This document shows, piece after piece, positions 43,616-52,148 of a stretch of DNA of 64,000 nt (the stretch's first letter is position 1; every line of letters begins with the position of its first letter). Under the pieces are notes generated by a model. That model made no database searches, was not told where the DNA came from, and saw nothing but the letters and a program-made list of their open reading frames with translations. This stretch comes from Bin87 sp965197635 (GTDB lineage: Bacteria; Chloroflexota; Dehalococcoidia; Lucifugimonadales; UBA3495). Both the position numbers and the translations under genes were made by a program. The stretch is taken from positions 186,001-250,000 of the forward strand of contig CBDANN010000006.1 of NCBI GenBank assembly GCA_965197635.1, written 5' to 3'.

Positions 43616-44659
43616 ATGACCGAAATTCGTCCAATTAACTGGACCGGCGCCCGGCTGGAGCTACTTGACCAAACGCTCCTGCCCCACGAACACACCACCG
43701 TCAGCATCACCGACTACCGCGTCGCCGCCGCCGCCATTACCGAGATGCGCGTGCGGGGCGCTCCCGCCATCGGTGTCGCCGCCGGCTATGCCATGGTGCT
43801 GGCTGCCGCCGAACTGCAATCCCGCGAGCGCGATCACTTCATCGGGGCGTTGAGACAGGCCGGGGCGCATATCGCCGCCGCCCGTCCCACGGCAGTCAAC
43901 TTGGGCTGGGCCGTGCGCCGGATGCTCCGCGTCGCCGAGGCGGAGCCGGACCCGGGCAGCATCCTGCCCCGGTTGGAGGCGGAAGCCCGCCGCATCCAGG
44001 AGGAAGACGAGGCCATCAACCGCCGCATCGGCGAGCACGGCCGCGTCCTGATGCCGCCCGACGGCCAGGGCGTTCTGACCCACTGCAACACGGGCGCGCT
44101 GGCGACCTCCGCCTATGGCACCGCCTTGGGCGTTATCCGCGCCGGCTGGGAGGCCGGCGGGCGGTTCAACGTCTATAACACCGAGACGCGGCCCTGGTTG
44201 CAGGGCGCGCGGCTAACCTCATGGGAGTTCCAGCAATTGGGCATTCCGGCCACGCTCATCGCCGATTCCGCCGCCGGCGTGCTCATGCGCCAAGGCGCAG
44301 TGTCTTGCGTCATTACCGGCGCTGACCGTATCGCCGCCAACGGAGACACGGCCAACAAGATTGGCACCTACACACTGGCCGTGCTGGCCCACGAAAACGG
44401 CATCCCCTTCTACATCGCTGCTCCCACCAGCACCGTTGACCTTGCCATCGCCCACGGCGACGACATCGCCATCGAGGAACGGCCCCAGCACGAAGTGACG
44501 GGCTACGGCGGCACGCCCACCGCGCCCGAAGGCACTACCGCCTACAACCCTGCCTTCGACGTAACACCCCATCGCTACATCGCCGGCATCGTCACCGAAA
44601 CGATGGTGTGCCGCCCGCCATATACCGAATCGCTGCAACAGGCGATGGACGCCGCCTGA
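43616..44659 (+). CDS. mtnA: S-methyl-5-thioribose-1-phosphate isomerase
   Basis: 347 residues. It isomerises MTR-1-phosphate to the ribulose form in methionine salvage. Blocks: IRPINWTGARLELLDQTLLP, MRVRGAPAIGVAAGYAMVLA, VLTHCNTGALATSAYGTALG with the catalytic Cys, NVYNTETRPWLQGARLT, VITGADRIAANGDTANKIGTY with the catalytic Asp, and FYIAAPTSTVDLAI. It is the first gene after the SAM riboswitch. With mtnP 1.9 kb downstream it covers the first part of methylthioadenosine recycling. Confidence 0.96.
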   Translation: MTEIRPINWTGARLELLDQTLLPHEHTTVSITDYRVAAAAITEMRVRGAPAIGVAAGYAMVLAAAELQSRERDHFIGALRQAGAHIAAARPTAVNLGWAVRRMLRVAEAEPDPGSILPRLEAEARRIQEEDEAINRRIGEHGRVLMPPDGQGVLTHCNTGALATSAYGTALGVIRAGWEAGGRFNVYNTETRPWLQGARLTSWEFQQLGIPATLIADSAAGVLMRQGAVSCVITGADRIAANGDTANKIGTYTLAVLAHENGIPFYIAAPTSTVDLAIAHGDDIAIEERPQHEVTGYGGTPTAPEGTTAYNPAFDVTPHRYIAGIVTETMVCRPPYTESLQQAMDAA

Positions 44660-44670
44660 CCTTTTGGGGT

Positions 44671-44700
44671 GTCATCGCGAGCGTAGCGCGACAATCCCGA
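44671..44700. repeat. REP-like repeat, half element (copy 3)
   Basis: GTCATCGCGAGCGTAGCGCG followed by ACAATCCCGA, matching one arm of the palindromes at 11662 and 47885. The opposite arm is missing. Lies between mtnA and the next gene. Confidence 0.75.
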
Positions 44701-44724
44701 AATCCTATTCATCGATGTGAAACC

Positions 44725-45819
44725 ATGACCATTGACCCTCAAACTCGCCGCCGCATGGCCCGCACCGGCCTGACCGCCTGCGACCCGGAACGCGCTTGCC
44801 CCGGCTACACCCTGTACGCTCCCATGTCCGGCGACGGCGAGGTCTATCTGCTGGACATCAACGGCGAAGTAGCCCACCAATGGCAAATGCCCTATCCGCC
44901 GGGGCTGTACGGCTACCTGTTGCCCAACGGCAACCTGTTCTACGGCGGCAAGGTGCGGGACGACGGCGGCTGGGACGTCTTTGAGGCGATGAAGCGGTTC
45001 AAAGGCGGCATAATGCTGGAGGTTGATTGGGAAGGCAACATCGTCTGGGAGCACCGGGATCCGTACCACCACCACGACGCCCGGCGCACCGAATCGGGCG
45101 GCTGCCTGTATATGACGGTGGAACGGATGGACGATGCCCAAGCCGCCCGGATCGAAGGTGGACAGCCCGGCACCGATTCCCACGGCATGTGGTCAGACGT
45201 GCTGGTGGAAGTGGACGCCACCGGCAACCGCGTCTGGGAATGGCACGCCGCCGAGCATCTGGACCCGGAGCGGCACGTCATCACCTTCAACGACCTGCGG
45301 GATGAATGGAGCCACGGCAACACCGTCGCGCCGTTGCCGGATAACCGGGTGATGTTCAGCTTCCGCAACATCTCCACCGTCGGGATCATCGACAAGGCCA
45401 GCGGCGCGATTGCGTGGCAAATCGGCGACGACGTGCTGGCCCAGCAGCACGACCCGTCGCTGCTGGACAACGGCAACGTGCTCATCTACGACAACGGTTC
45501 CCACAGCCGGCGCGACCCGCTGCCGGCGTCCCGTGTTATCGAGGTGAACCCGGCGACCAACGAAATAGTCTGGCAATACCGGGACAACCCGCCGTTCAAC
45601 TTCTTCAGCGCCTACATCTCCGGCGCGCGCCGCCTGCCCAACGGCAACACGCTGATCACCGAGGGCCAGGTCGGGCGCATCTTCCAGGTTACGCCTGAAG
45701 GTGATGTGGTCTGGGAGTACATCAACCCCCACTTCGCGCCCAACGAGCTGGGTTTTGAGGTCAACAGCGTCTTCCGCTCCACTCACTACCTGCCCGACCA
45801 GATACCGCAACTGCGGTGA
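44725..45819 (+). CDS. Arylsulfotransferase (ASST)-like beta-propeller protein
   Basis: 364 residues from ATG 44725. Repeated beta-propeller blades with the pattern NGxxVWEWxxxxHxxPDR-like: MLEVDWEGNIVWEHRDPYHHHDA, VEVDATGNRVWEWHAAEH, EVNPATNEIVWQYRDN, and QVTPEGDVVWEYINPH. AQQHDPSLLDNGNVLIYDNG is the His-containing block of the ASST family. There is no signal peptide, whereas classical AssT is periplasmic, so it may be cytosolic and may not transfer sulfate. Why it sits in a SAM-cycle operon is not clear from the sequence. Confidence 0.78.
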   Translation: MTIDPQTRRRMARTGLTACDPERACPGYTLYAPMSGDGEVYLLDINGEVAHQWQMPYPPGLYGYLLPNGNLFYGGKVRDDGGWDVFEAMKRFKGGIMLEVDWEGNIVWEHRDPYHHHDARRTESGGCLYMTVERMDDAQAARIEGGQPGTDSHGMWSDVLVEVDATGNRVWEWHAAEHLDPERHVITFNDLRDEWSHGNTVAPLPDNRVMFSFRNISTVGIIDKASGAIAWQIGDDVLAQQHDPSLLDNGNVLIYDNGSHSRRDPLPASRVIEVNPATNEIVWQYRDNPPFNFFSAYISGARRLPNGNTLITEGQVGRIFQVTPEGDVVWEYINPHFAPNELGFEVNSVFRSTHYLPDQIPQLR

Positions 45820-45835
45820 CGAGGAGGACACCCCG

Positions 45836-46462
45836 ATGGCGACCTGGCAACTTGACGACACTGGTAGTGAAAACCCGCACACTGGCGATCTGGCGGGCGG
45901 GGCCTACATATCCGCGGGACGCATCATCGTGTTGTCCATTATCAGCTTCGGCGTCTATTGGATATATTGGATGTACCGCACCTGGAAGCAGTACCGTGAC
46001 CACACCATCGAGATGGCGGCGGAAAGCGGCTCGACTCACCATCCCGTGTGGCACGGGCTGACCCAGCTGGTGCCGGTTTACGGTTTCTTTCGCTTCCACG
46101 CCCACTGCCGGGAGTTCAAGGCCCTGATGCAAGAGCGTGGCATACCGGACTCTCTGAATTTGGGAGCGTTGACCACCATTGTCGTCGTCAGCACCGTCGT
46201 GGAGGTGATTGCCAGTACGGCAAGCAGCAGCGCTGCGGTCAGTCTAACCATGCGCCTGGTTGCATTCTTCGTCAACCTGGTTGTCCTCGCGGTTACCATC
46301 TATGTTATTTCCCATGTTCGGTCCAACCTCAATCGGTACTGGGCCGAGGTGGACAATCGCCTTGCTCAATCGGCCCGTTTCGGCAAGGGCGAGGTCCTGG
46401 TCATCGTGCTCGGCATTCTGCTTTGGGTAGGCACTATCGCCGGCATCGTTTGGCCCAGCTAA
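45836..46462 (+). CDS. Membrane protein, DUF4234-like
   Basis: 208 residues from ATG 45836 with GAGGAGGA upstream. Four hydrophobic stretches: IIVLSIISFGVYWIYWMYRTW (about 29-47), LGALTTIVVVSTVVEVIA, LVAFFVNLVVLAVTIYVIS and VLVIVLGILLWVGTIAGIV. The first segment with ISFGVYWIYW followed by a basic Arg-x-x-Lys is the form seen in DUF4234 proteins. No known function. It overlaps no neighbour and follows the ASST-like gene by 16 bases. Confidence 0.7.
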   Translation: MATWQLDDTGSENPHTGDLAGGAYISAGRIIVLSIISFGVYWIYWMYRTWKQYRDHTIEMAAESGSTHHPVWHGLTQLVPVYGFFRFHAHCREFKALMQERGIPDSLNLGALTTIVVVSTVVEVIASTASSSAAVSLTMRLVAFFVNLVVLAVTIYVISHVRSNLNRYWAEVDNRLAQSARFGKGEVLVIVLGILLWVGTIAGIVWPS

Positions 46463-46526
46463 TTATCCCTGGATCCCGTCTTGCCCATCCCGTCCATAGG
46501 CGCAATGCAACAGGAAACTAACCGCA

Positions 46527-47414
46527 ATGCCCAACCAACCCCAAGCGGAAATCGCCATCATCGGCGGCAGCGGCCTATATGAGATACAGGGCTTCGCCGA
46601 AACCGCCGTGGTGGATATTGACACGCCGTACGGCAAGCCCAGCGACCTGATTACCGTCGGAGAATTGCTGGACGTGCCGGTGGCCTTCCTCCCCCGCCAC
46701 GGTCGCGGTCACCGGGTCAACCCCACCGAGCTGCCGTTCCGCGCCAACATCTACGCCCTGAAGACCTTGGGGGTCAAGCGCGTTGTCTCCGTCAGCGCCG
46801 TGGGCAGCCTGCAGGCGGATTACGAACCCCAACACCTAGTCGTCCCCGACCAGCTCATCGATCGCACCCGCCGCCGCGACAGCACCTTTTTTGAGGACGG
46901 CGTGGTGGCACACATATCCTTTGCCGATCCCTTCTGCCCCCACGTCAGCGCGGTACTCGCCGACGGCGGCGCCGGCCAGGGCATACCGACGCACCAAGGC
47001 AGTACGCTGGTAGTGATGGAGGGACCCGCGTTCTCCACCCGCGCGGAGTCAAATATGTATCGAGCCTGGGGCGGCGACATCATCGGCATGACCACCCTGC
47101 CAGAGGCCAAGCTGGCCCGCGAGGCTGAGATGTGCTACGCCGTCATGGCCTGGGTCACCGACTACGACTGCTGGCACCCTGACCACGACGACGTCAGCGT
47201 TGACATGGTGGTGGAAAACCTGGTCGCCAACGTGGCCAACAGCCGCATCATCCTGCGCCACATCATGCCGATGCTGGCCGCCCTGGAACCCTGCGAGTGC
47301 CAGACTGCCCTAACCAACGCCATCATCACCGACCGTAAACGGATTTCCGAAGCGGCCTACCGCCGGCTCCACCCCATCGCCGGCGTCCACCTTGACCCGC
47401 CGCCGAACCCGTAG
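46527..47414 (+). CDS. mtnP: 5'-methylthioadenosine phosphorylase
   Basis: 295 residues. It splits methylthioadenosine to adenine and MTR-1-phosphate, the substrate of MtnA. EIAIIGGSGLYEIQG opens the purine nucleoside phosphorylase fold, AFLPRHGRGHRVNPTELP binds phosphate, and VVMEGPAFSTRAESNMYR, then IGMTTLPEAKLAREAEMCYA, and TDYDCWHPDHDDV are the usual substrate blocks. The Asp in TDYD fits adenine nucleoside (MTA) specificity rather than guanosine. With mtnA it forms the salvage branch of this operon. Confidence 0.95.
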   Translation: MPNQPQAEIAIIGGSGLYEIQGFAETAVVDIDTPYGKPSDLITVGELLDVPVAFLPRHGRGHRVNPTELPFRANIYALKTLGVKRVVSVSAVGSLQADYEPQHLVVPDQLIDRTRRRDSTFFEDGVVAHISFADPFCPHVSAVLADGGAGQGIPTHQGSTLVVMEGPAFSTRAESNMYRAWGGDIIGMTTLPEAKLAREAEMCYAVMAWVTDYDCWHPDHDDVSVDMVVENLVANVANSRIILRHIMPMLAALEPCECQTALTNAIITDRKRISEAAYRRLHPIAGVHLDPPPNP

Positions 47415-47504
47415 GCCTCTGCCTGCCTAAGAACTAGCTTTGAAAACCGCCCGAATGGCGCCGAACTGTCGAGAGTGACGTCGAACACCCCAGGAGGTAA
47501 CAAA

Positions 47505-47864
47505 ATGCCACGCCAGAACCCCGGAGAACCCTACTACCGAGTCGATTCCCCGGAGGCCCTGCAGATCCTGCAGGCCGACCCGGAAAACACCGTCGTGATC
47601 GACGTGCGCCGCGATGACGAATGGGTCACCGGCCACGCCAGCGGCGCCATCCACATCAACGTTGACGACCTTGCCGGGCGCATGGACGAAGTGCCCGACG
47701 ACAAGAAATTGCTCTTCATCTGCGCCGCCGGCGTCCGCAGCGGTTTGGCCTGCGAACTGGCCGCCGCCATGGGCTACGACTCGGAGATGCTCTACAACGT
47801 TGCCGACGGCACCCCTTCCTGGATCGCCGCCGGCAACCCCACGTCCTACGGCAACGAACCGTAA
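47505..47864 (+). CDS. Rhodanese-like domain protein
   Basis: 119 residues from ATG 47505 with AGGAGG upstream. Single rhodanese domain: VVIDVRRDDEWVTGHASGAIHINVDDL, and the active loop FICAAGVRSGLACELAAAMG with the catalytic Cys in CAAGVRS. It is likely to be a sulfurtransferase or persulfide carrier. Position between mtnP and ahcY hints at a sulfur-handling role in the pathway, but this is inference. Confidence 0.9.
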   Translation: MPRQNPGEPYYRVDSPEALQILQADPENTVVIDVRRDDEWVTGHASGAIHINVDDLAGRMDEVPDDKKLLFICAAGVRSGLACELAAAMGYDSEMLYNVADGTPSWIAAGNPTSYGNEP

Positions 47865-47884
47865 CTCGCCCGTGCGCCTCCTGC

Positions 47885-47974
47885 CACTGCGAGCGCAGCG
47901 CGGCAATCCCGTGGGGATAAGCAGCATCACTGCGGCAACGAGATTGCCAGGTCGCTCCGCTCCTCGCAATGACG
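47885..47974. repeat. REP-like palindromic repeat, copy 2
   Basis: Left arm CACTGCGAGCGCAGCGCGG, right arm CGCTCCGCTCCTCGCAATGA; the arms are the same family as at 11662-11773 with a different centre. It fills the gap between the rhodanese gene and ahcY. Confidence 0.85.
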
Positions 47975-48030
47975 CCATGGCCTGACTTCACAATTGAACC
48001 AGACACTCAAACAACGAGAGGTACAACAAT

Positions 48031-49302
48031 TTGACTGTTCAAAAAACCAAAGGCGACGTGAAAGACCTTTCCCTGGCCGCGGCCGGCGTTGACCGCATCC
48101 GCTGGGCCGGGCGGGAGATGCCGGTCGTCAATATGATCACCGAGCGGTTCCGCAACGAGAAACCCTTTGAGGGCGTGCGGATGGCCGCCTGTCTGCACGT
48201 AACCACCGAGACGGCCAACCTGGCCATCGCCCTCCAAGCCGGCGGCGCCGACCTGGTGCTCTGCGCCAGCAACCCGCTCAGCACCCAGGACGAAACCGCG
48301 GCCGCGCTGGTGCAGGAGTTCGGCATCCCCACCTACGCCATTAAGGGCGAGGACAACGAAACCTACTACCGGCACATCAACGCCGCGCTGGACCATGCCC
48401 CCATGGTCACCATGGACGACGGGGCCGACCTGGTGGGCGTCCTGCACCGGGAGCGCACCGATTTGCTCTCCAACGTGCTGGCCGGCACCGAGGAAACCAC
48501 CACCGGCGTGGTGCGTCTCACCGCCATGGCCGCCGACGGGCAGCTGAAATACCCCATTATCGCCGTCAACGAGGCCGAGACCAAGCACTTCTTCGACAAC
48601 CGCTACGGCACCGGCCAGAGCACCCTGGACGGCATCACCCGCGCCACCAACATCCTGTGGGCCGGCCGGCGCGTCGTGGTCGGCGGCTACGGCTGGTGCG
48701 GCCGGGGCGTGGCTTCCCGCGCCCGCGGCATGGGCGCCCACGTCATCGTCACCGAGATCAACCCGGTGCGCGCCCTGGAGGCCGTAATGGACGGTTTCCA
48801 GGTGATGACCGGCCTGGAAGCGGCCCGGCAGGGCGAGGTGTTCATCACCGTGTCCGGCGGCTGGCATATCATCGGCAAGGAACACCTGGCAGTAATGTCA
48901 GACGGCGCAATCGTTGCCAACAGCGGCCACTTCAACGTGGAGATTGACATTCCCGCGCTGGAAGCCATGTCCGTCAGTCACCGGGAAGTCCGCCCCTTCG
49001 TCGAAGAGTTCCAGACGGCCGACGGACGGCGCATCTACCTGCTCGGTGAGGGTAGGCTCATCAACCTGGCCGCCGCCGAGGGGCACCCCTCCGCCGTCAT
49101 GGACATGAGCTTCGCCAACCAGGCCCTCAGCGCCGAGTACCTGGTCAAAAACCATACTAACCTCGGCAACGGCGTTCACGTGGTCCCGCGGGAAATCGAC
49201 GCTGAGGTGGGACGCCTCAAGCTGGAAACCATGGGCATCCAAATTGATACCCTAACCGCGGAACAGACCGCCTACAACGAAAGCTGGGAGGAAGGCACCT
49301 AA
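48031..49302 (+). CDS. ahcY: Adenosylhomocysteinase (S-adenosylhomocysteine hydrolase)
   Basis: 423 residues from TTG 48031 with GAGAGG upstream. It hydrolyses SAH to homocysteine and adenosine using tightly bound NAD. RMAACLHVTTETANLAIALQAGGADLVLCASNPLSTQD is the substrate domain, ILWAGRRVVVGGYGWCGRGVASRARGMG the NAD-binding turn (GYGWCGRG for the common GYGDVGKG), and GEGRLINLAAAEGHP the C-terminal signature. It is the prokaryotic short form without the 40-residue insert. Followed by metK after 52 bases. Confidence 0.96.
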   Translation: MTVQKTKGDVKDLSLAAAGVDRIRWAGREMPVVNMITERFRNEKPFEGVRMAACLHVTTETANLAIALQAGGADLVLCASNPLSTQDETAAALVQEFGIPTYAIKGEDNETYYRHINAALDHAPMVTMDDGADLVGVLHRERTDLLSNVLAGTEETTTGVVRLTAMAADGQLKYPIIAVNEAETKHFFDNRYGTGQSTLDGITRATNILWAGRRVVVGGYGWCGRGVASRARGMGAHVIVTEINPVRALEAVMDGFQVMTGLEAARQGEVFITVSGGWHIIGKEHLAVMSDGAIVANSGHFNVEIDIPALEAMSVSHREVRPFVEEFQTADGRRIYLLGEGRLINLAAAEGHPSAVMDMSFANQALSAEYLVKNHTNLGNGVHVVPREIDAEVGRLKLETMGIQIDTLTAEQTAYNESWEEGT

Positions 49303-49354
49303 TTCGTGTACCCAGCCGTTCCCAGCCATCAAAACATTCGGAGGATTCGAGCCA

Positions 49355-50611
49355 ATGCCAATTCAATTTATGACTTCGCCCAAGTACCTGCTCACTTCAG
49401 AGTCGGTTACAGAAGGGCATCCCGACAAGGTGTGCGACCAGATTTCCGACGCCGTGCTGGACGCCGCTTTCAGCGTTGACCCCATGAGCCGCGTGGCCTG
49501 CGAAACCGTCGCCGGCAAGAACCTGGTCATGGTCACCGGGGAAATAACCACCCAAGCCGAGCTGGACTTTGACGCCATCACGCGCCAGACCCTGCTGGAA
49601 ATCGGCTATACCGACATCAAGTACGGCATCGACGGCCATTCCTGCGGCATCATCGCCAACGCCAGCCAACAGTCGCCCGACATCAACGCCGGTGTCAGCA
49701 CCGCCCTGGAAGCCCGCAGCAACGGAGCCGCCCCGGAGTCCCAGGAAAACAATGCCCGCCGCGCCACCGGCGCCGGCGACCAGGGCATGATGGTCGGCTT
49801 CGCCTGCAACGAAACCGACGACCTCATGCCCCTGACCGTTGACCTGTCCCACCGGCTAGTGGAACGCCTCGCCGCCGTCCGCAAAGACGGTACGCTTCCC
49901 TACCTCGGTCCCGACGGCAAGTCCCAGGTCACGGTGGAATACCGCTACGGCAAGCCCCACCGCGTGGACGCTATTGTAGTCAGCAGCCAGCATGATGACA
50001 CCGAAGATCGCGACGCTTTTCGGGCGAAAATCCGCGAAGACATCATCGAGCACGTTATCAAGCCCATCGTCCCCGCCCACCTGCTGGACGCCGATACCAA
50101 GTACTACGTCAACCCCAGCGGCTGGTTCGTGGTCGGCGGCCCCCAGGGCGACACCGGCCTTACCGGCCGCAAGATCCTGGTGGACACCTACGGCGGCATC
50201 GCCCGGCACGGCGGCGGCGCCTTCTCCGGCAAGGACCCGACCAAGGTTGACCGCTCCGGCGCTTACGCCGCTCGCTACGTCGCCAAGAACCTGGTCGCCG
50301 CCGGGCTTGCCGACCGCGTTGAGGTGCTGGTCTCCTACGCCATCGGCGTGGCCGACCCGATTTCGGTTGCGGTGGAAACCTTCGACACCAACCGCATTGA
50401 CAACGAGAAAATCGAGGAACTGGTGCGCGAGCACTTCGACCTGCGACCCGGCGCAATCATTGAAGACCTGGACCTGCGCCGTCCCATCTACCGCCAGACC
50501 GCTGCCTATGGTCACTTTGGCCGCAGCGACCTTGACCTCCCCTGGGAGCGCACCGACAAGGCCGAGACTCTGCAACAGGCTGCCGGCGCGCTGGCTGCCG
50601 CCGGCGACTAA
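49355..50611 (+). CDS. metK: S-adenosylmethionine synthase
   Basis: 418 residues with GGAGG upstream. It makes SAM from methionine and ATP. TSESVTEGHPDKVCDQISDA is the N-terminal signature, ATGAGDQGMMVGFACNET the central loop, and GRKILVDTYGGIARHGGGAFSGKDPTKVDRSGAY the C-terminal signature with the metal and phosphate residues. Full length. It is the last gene of the riboswitch operon; SAM, its product, should feed back on the switch 6 kb upstream. Confidence 0.97.
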   Translation: MPIQFMTSPKYLLTSESVTEGHPDKVCDQISDAVLDAAFSVDPMSRVACETVAGKNLVMVTGEITTQAELDFDAITRQTLLEIGYTDIKYGIDGHSCGIIANASQQSPDINAGVSTALEARSNGAAPESQENNARRATGAGDQGMMVGFACNETDDLMPLTVDLSHRLVERLAAVRKDGTLPYLGPDGKSQVTVEYRYGKPHRVDAIVVSSQHDDTEDRDAFRAKIREDIIEHVIKPIVPAHLLDADTKYYVNPSGWFVVGGPQGDTGLTGRKILVDTYGGIARHGGGAFSGKDPTKVDRSGAYAARYVAKNLVAAGLADRVEVLVSYAIGVADPISVAVETFDTNRIDNEKIEELVREHFDLRPGAIIEDLDLRRPIYRQTAAYGHFGRSDLDLPWERTDKAETLQQAAGALAAAGD

Positions 50612-50640
50612 TCGTCCACTTGCCTAGCGCCGGCACCCAT

Positions 50641-50672
50641 GCGCTCCTCGTCCTACCGGCGAGGGGCGCGTT
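50641..50672 (+). terminator. Terminator after metK
   Basis: Arms GCGCTCCTCG (50641-50650) and CGAGGGGCGC (50660-50669) with one G-T pair and a 9-base loop, then GTTTGG. Weak T-tract; closes the SAM-cycle operon. Confidence 0.65.
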
Positions 50673-50789
50673 TGGTTGACAACTCACGAAACAGCGTAAA
50701 CCGGCGTATTCTTGTTATTCGAGGCATCTCGCTAAAATGCACCCGACATCGAGCATCCCAAACCGCACACGGATGTTTCAATCGGATAC

Positions 50790-51230
50790 ATGAACAAAAT
50801 CGTTCCCCTGCGACGGTTCATCTCCTGGCTTATCGACCGCCTGCTATTTTTGGCCGCGGCAACCGGCGTTCTCTTCATCATCGGCAAGCTCGGTTCTCCT
50901 GGTCCCGAGTCGATAAACTTTGACGTGTACGATTTTTTCGCGATACACGTGTCGCTGACGCTGCTCATCACCTACATCCTGTGGTTTGCCGTCATCGCCA
51001 AGTTCGGGCCGCCAGGTCGTCGGCTCACGGGAACCGATGTCCGCCGGCGACGCGGGGGCACGGCCAGCTTGCGGATGAAAGCCACCCGCGCTGTCGCTAA
51101 ATTCGTGCTGCATCACACGCTTATCGGTTTCATCATCGACGCCGCCTTTATTTGCCGCGACCGCGCCGAACGGCGCTCAATCCCTGACCGCATCGCCGGC
51201 ACCGTGATCGCTCGTCACCACTGGCGTTAG
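50790..51230 (+). CDS. RDD-family membrane protein (1)
   Basis: 146 residues. The N-terminal RFISWLIDRLLFLAAATGVLF carries the Arg-Asp pattern of RDD proteins, with the first membrane helix at about 16-31, a second at about 50-70 (FAIHVSLTLLITYILWFAV) and a third near 108-122 (VLHHTLIGFIIDAAFIC). It ends RRSIPDRIAGTVIARH, the C-terminal RDD block. Function of small RDD proteins is unknown; some act in ion transport. A second RDD gene lies at 53612. Confidence 0.75.
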   Translation: MNKIVPLRRFISWLIDRLLFLAAATGVLFIIGKLGSPGPESINFDVYDFFAIHVSLTLLITYILWFAVIAKFGPPGRRLTGTDVRRRRGGTASLRMKATRAVAKFVLHHTLIGFIIDAAFICRDRAERRSIPDRIAGTVIARHHWR

Positions 51231-51257
51231 CGCGCTCACGCGGCCGGCGCAGCGTAA

Positions 51258-52022
51258 TCAGATGCGCCGGACGATGGTCACGCCTGAGCGGGTGGCAGCC
51301 GCAGCGACCCTTTCCGGCCAGGCGTTGCGGGTTATCAGAAAGGCCTCAGTGGGAATGCCGGTTATCCGGGCGAGGGTGGCAGCGCGCCCGGCGGCGTTTT
51401 CCAGGTCATCCTCGTTGAAAGTTACTGATACTTCAATGGCGGCGAGTCGGCTGGGAGTCTCGCCCTCAGCTTGTTCCTGGACGATGATGTCAACGTTGCG
51501 CCCGCCCTCATATTCCTCTCTGGTGATGAGCGCGTTGCGGCGAGCCTGTATCAACTGACGGTTGATAGGAATTCGGTCGGCCAATACGGCATAATCAAAG
51601 TGGTCAATCATCACGGCGTCAATCCGCTCGGCGCAGCGCCTTTCGTACGCTTCGCCGCGCAGCTCGCCCACTTGGCCCATAAGGGTCCCGATGGAGCGTG
51701 TGTTCGCGTCAATGCGCTCGTTGACAGCCTGGAACTGTTCGCGCATGGTCTCGTTGGTTTCGTCAATGCGCTCGTTGACAGCCTGGAACTGTTCGCGCAT
51801 GGTCTCGTTGGTTTCGTCAATGCGCTCGTTGACGACGTGAAATGCCTCGCGCGTTTCCTCCCGTAGTTCCTTGACCTCTGCGGGAAGGTTCAGGAACTCA
51901 TCGGTGAGCAGCACGCGCAGCAGCGGTTCACGAACTTCGGGGTGCGCCGAAACCGCAGTCACAATGCGCCGGAGCAATTCGTCGTCCGGCAGGTCAAGTT
52001 CAGAGATGGGGGGTATCTCCAC
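51258..52022 (-). CDS. Coiled-coil protein with PD-(D/E)XK-like C-terminus (copy 2)
   Basis: 254 residues. An N-terminal helical part (LPDDELLRRIVTAVSAHPEV) is followed by a coiled coil at about 62-115 made of perfect 18-residue repeats (NERIDETNETMREQFQAV twice, then a third start). The C-terminal half has RRCAERIDAVMIDHFDYAVLA, YEGGRNVDIIVQEQAEG, and RLAAIEVSVTFNEDDLENAAG: Asp then Glu-x-Ser in nuclease-like positions but without the Lys. Same plan as the gene at 29145. The first Met at 52022 is preceded by a weak ribosome site. Confidence 0.65.
   Translation of the reverse strand: MEIPPISELDLPDDELLRRIVTAVSAHPEVREPLLRVLLTDEFLNLPAEVKELREETREAFHVVNERIDETNETMREQFQAVNERIDETNETMREQFQAVNERIDANTRSIGTLMGQVGELRGEAYERRCAERIDAVMIDHFDYAVLADRIPINRQLIQARRNALITREEYEGGRNVDIIVQEQAEGETPSRLAAIEVSVTFNEDDLENAAGRAATLARITGIPTEAFLITRNAWPERVAAAATRSGVTIVRRI
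51708..51833. repeat. Tandem 54-bp perfect repeat in coiled-coil gene
   Basis: Two full identical 54-base units (51708 and 51762) and the first 18 bases of a third (51816-51833). Each encodes 18 residues of coiled coil, so copy number can change without breaking the frame. Confidence 0.92.
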
Positions 52023-52148
52023 AACGGTCTCTGGTCTCTTTTCTTTCGCCGGTATGCCGGGCTAGGTCGTTTCTAATTCGATGACCCGGAACAGCAGAGC
52101 GATAATATTGTAACACTAACGACACAACCGCCATGCTAGAATTGACGT

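Noticed and set aside
51708..51833. CRISPR-like direct repeats
   Set aside because: The 54-bp units are contiguous, without spacers, and encode coiled coil in frame.
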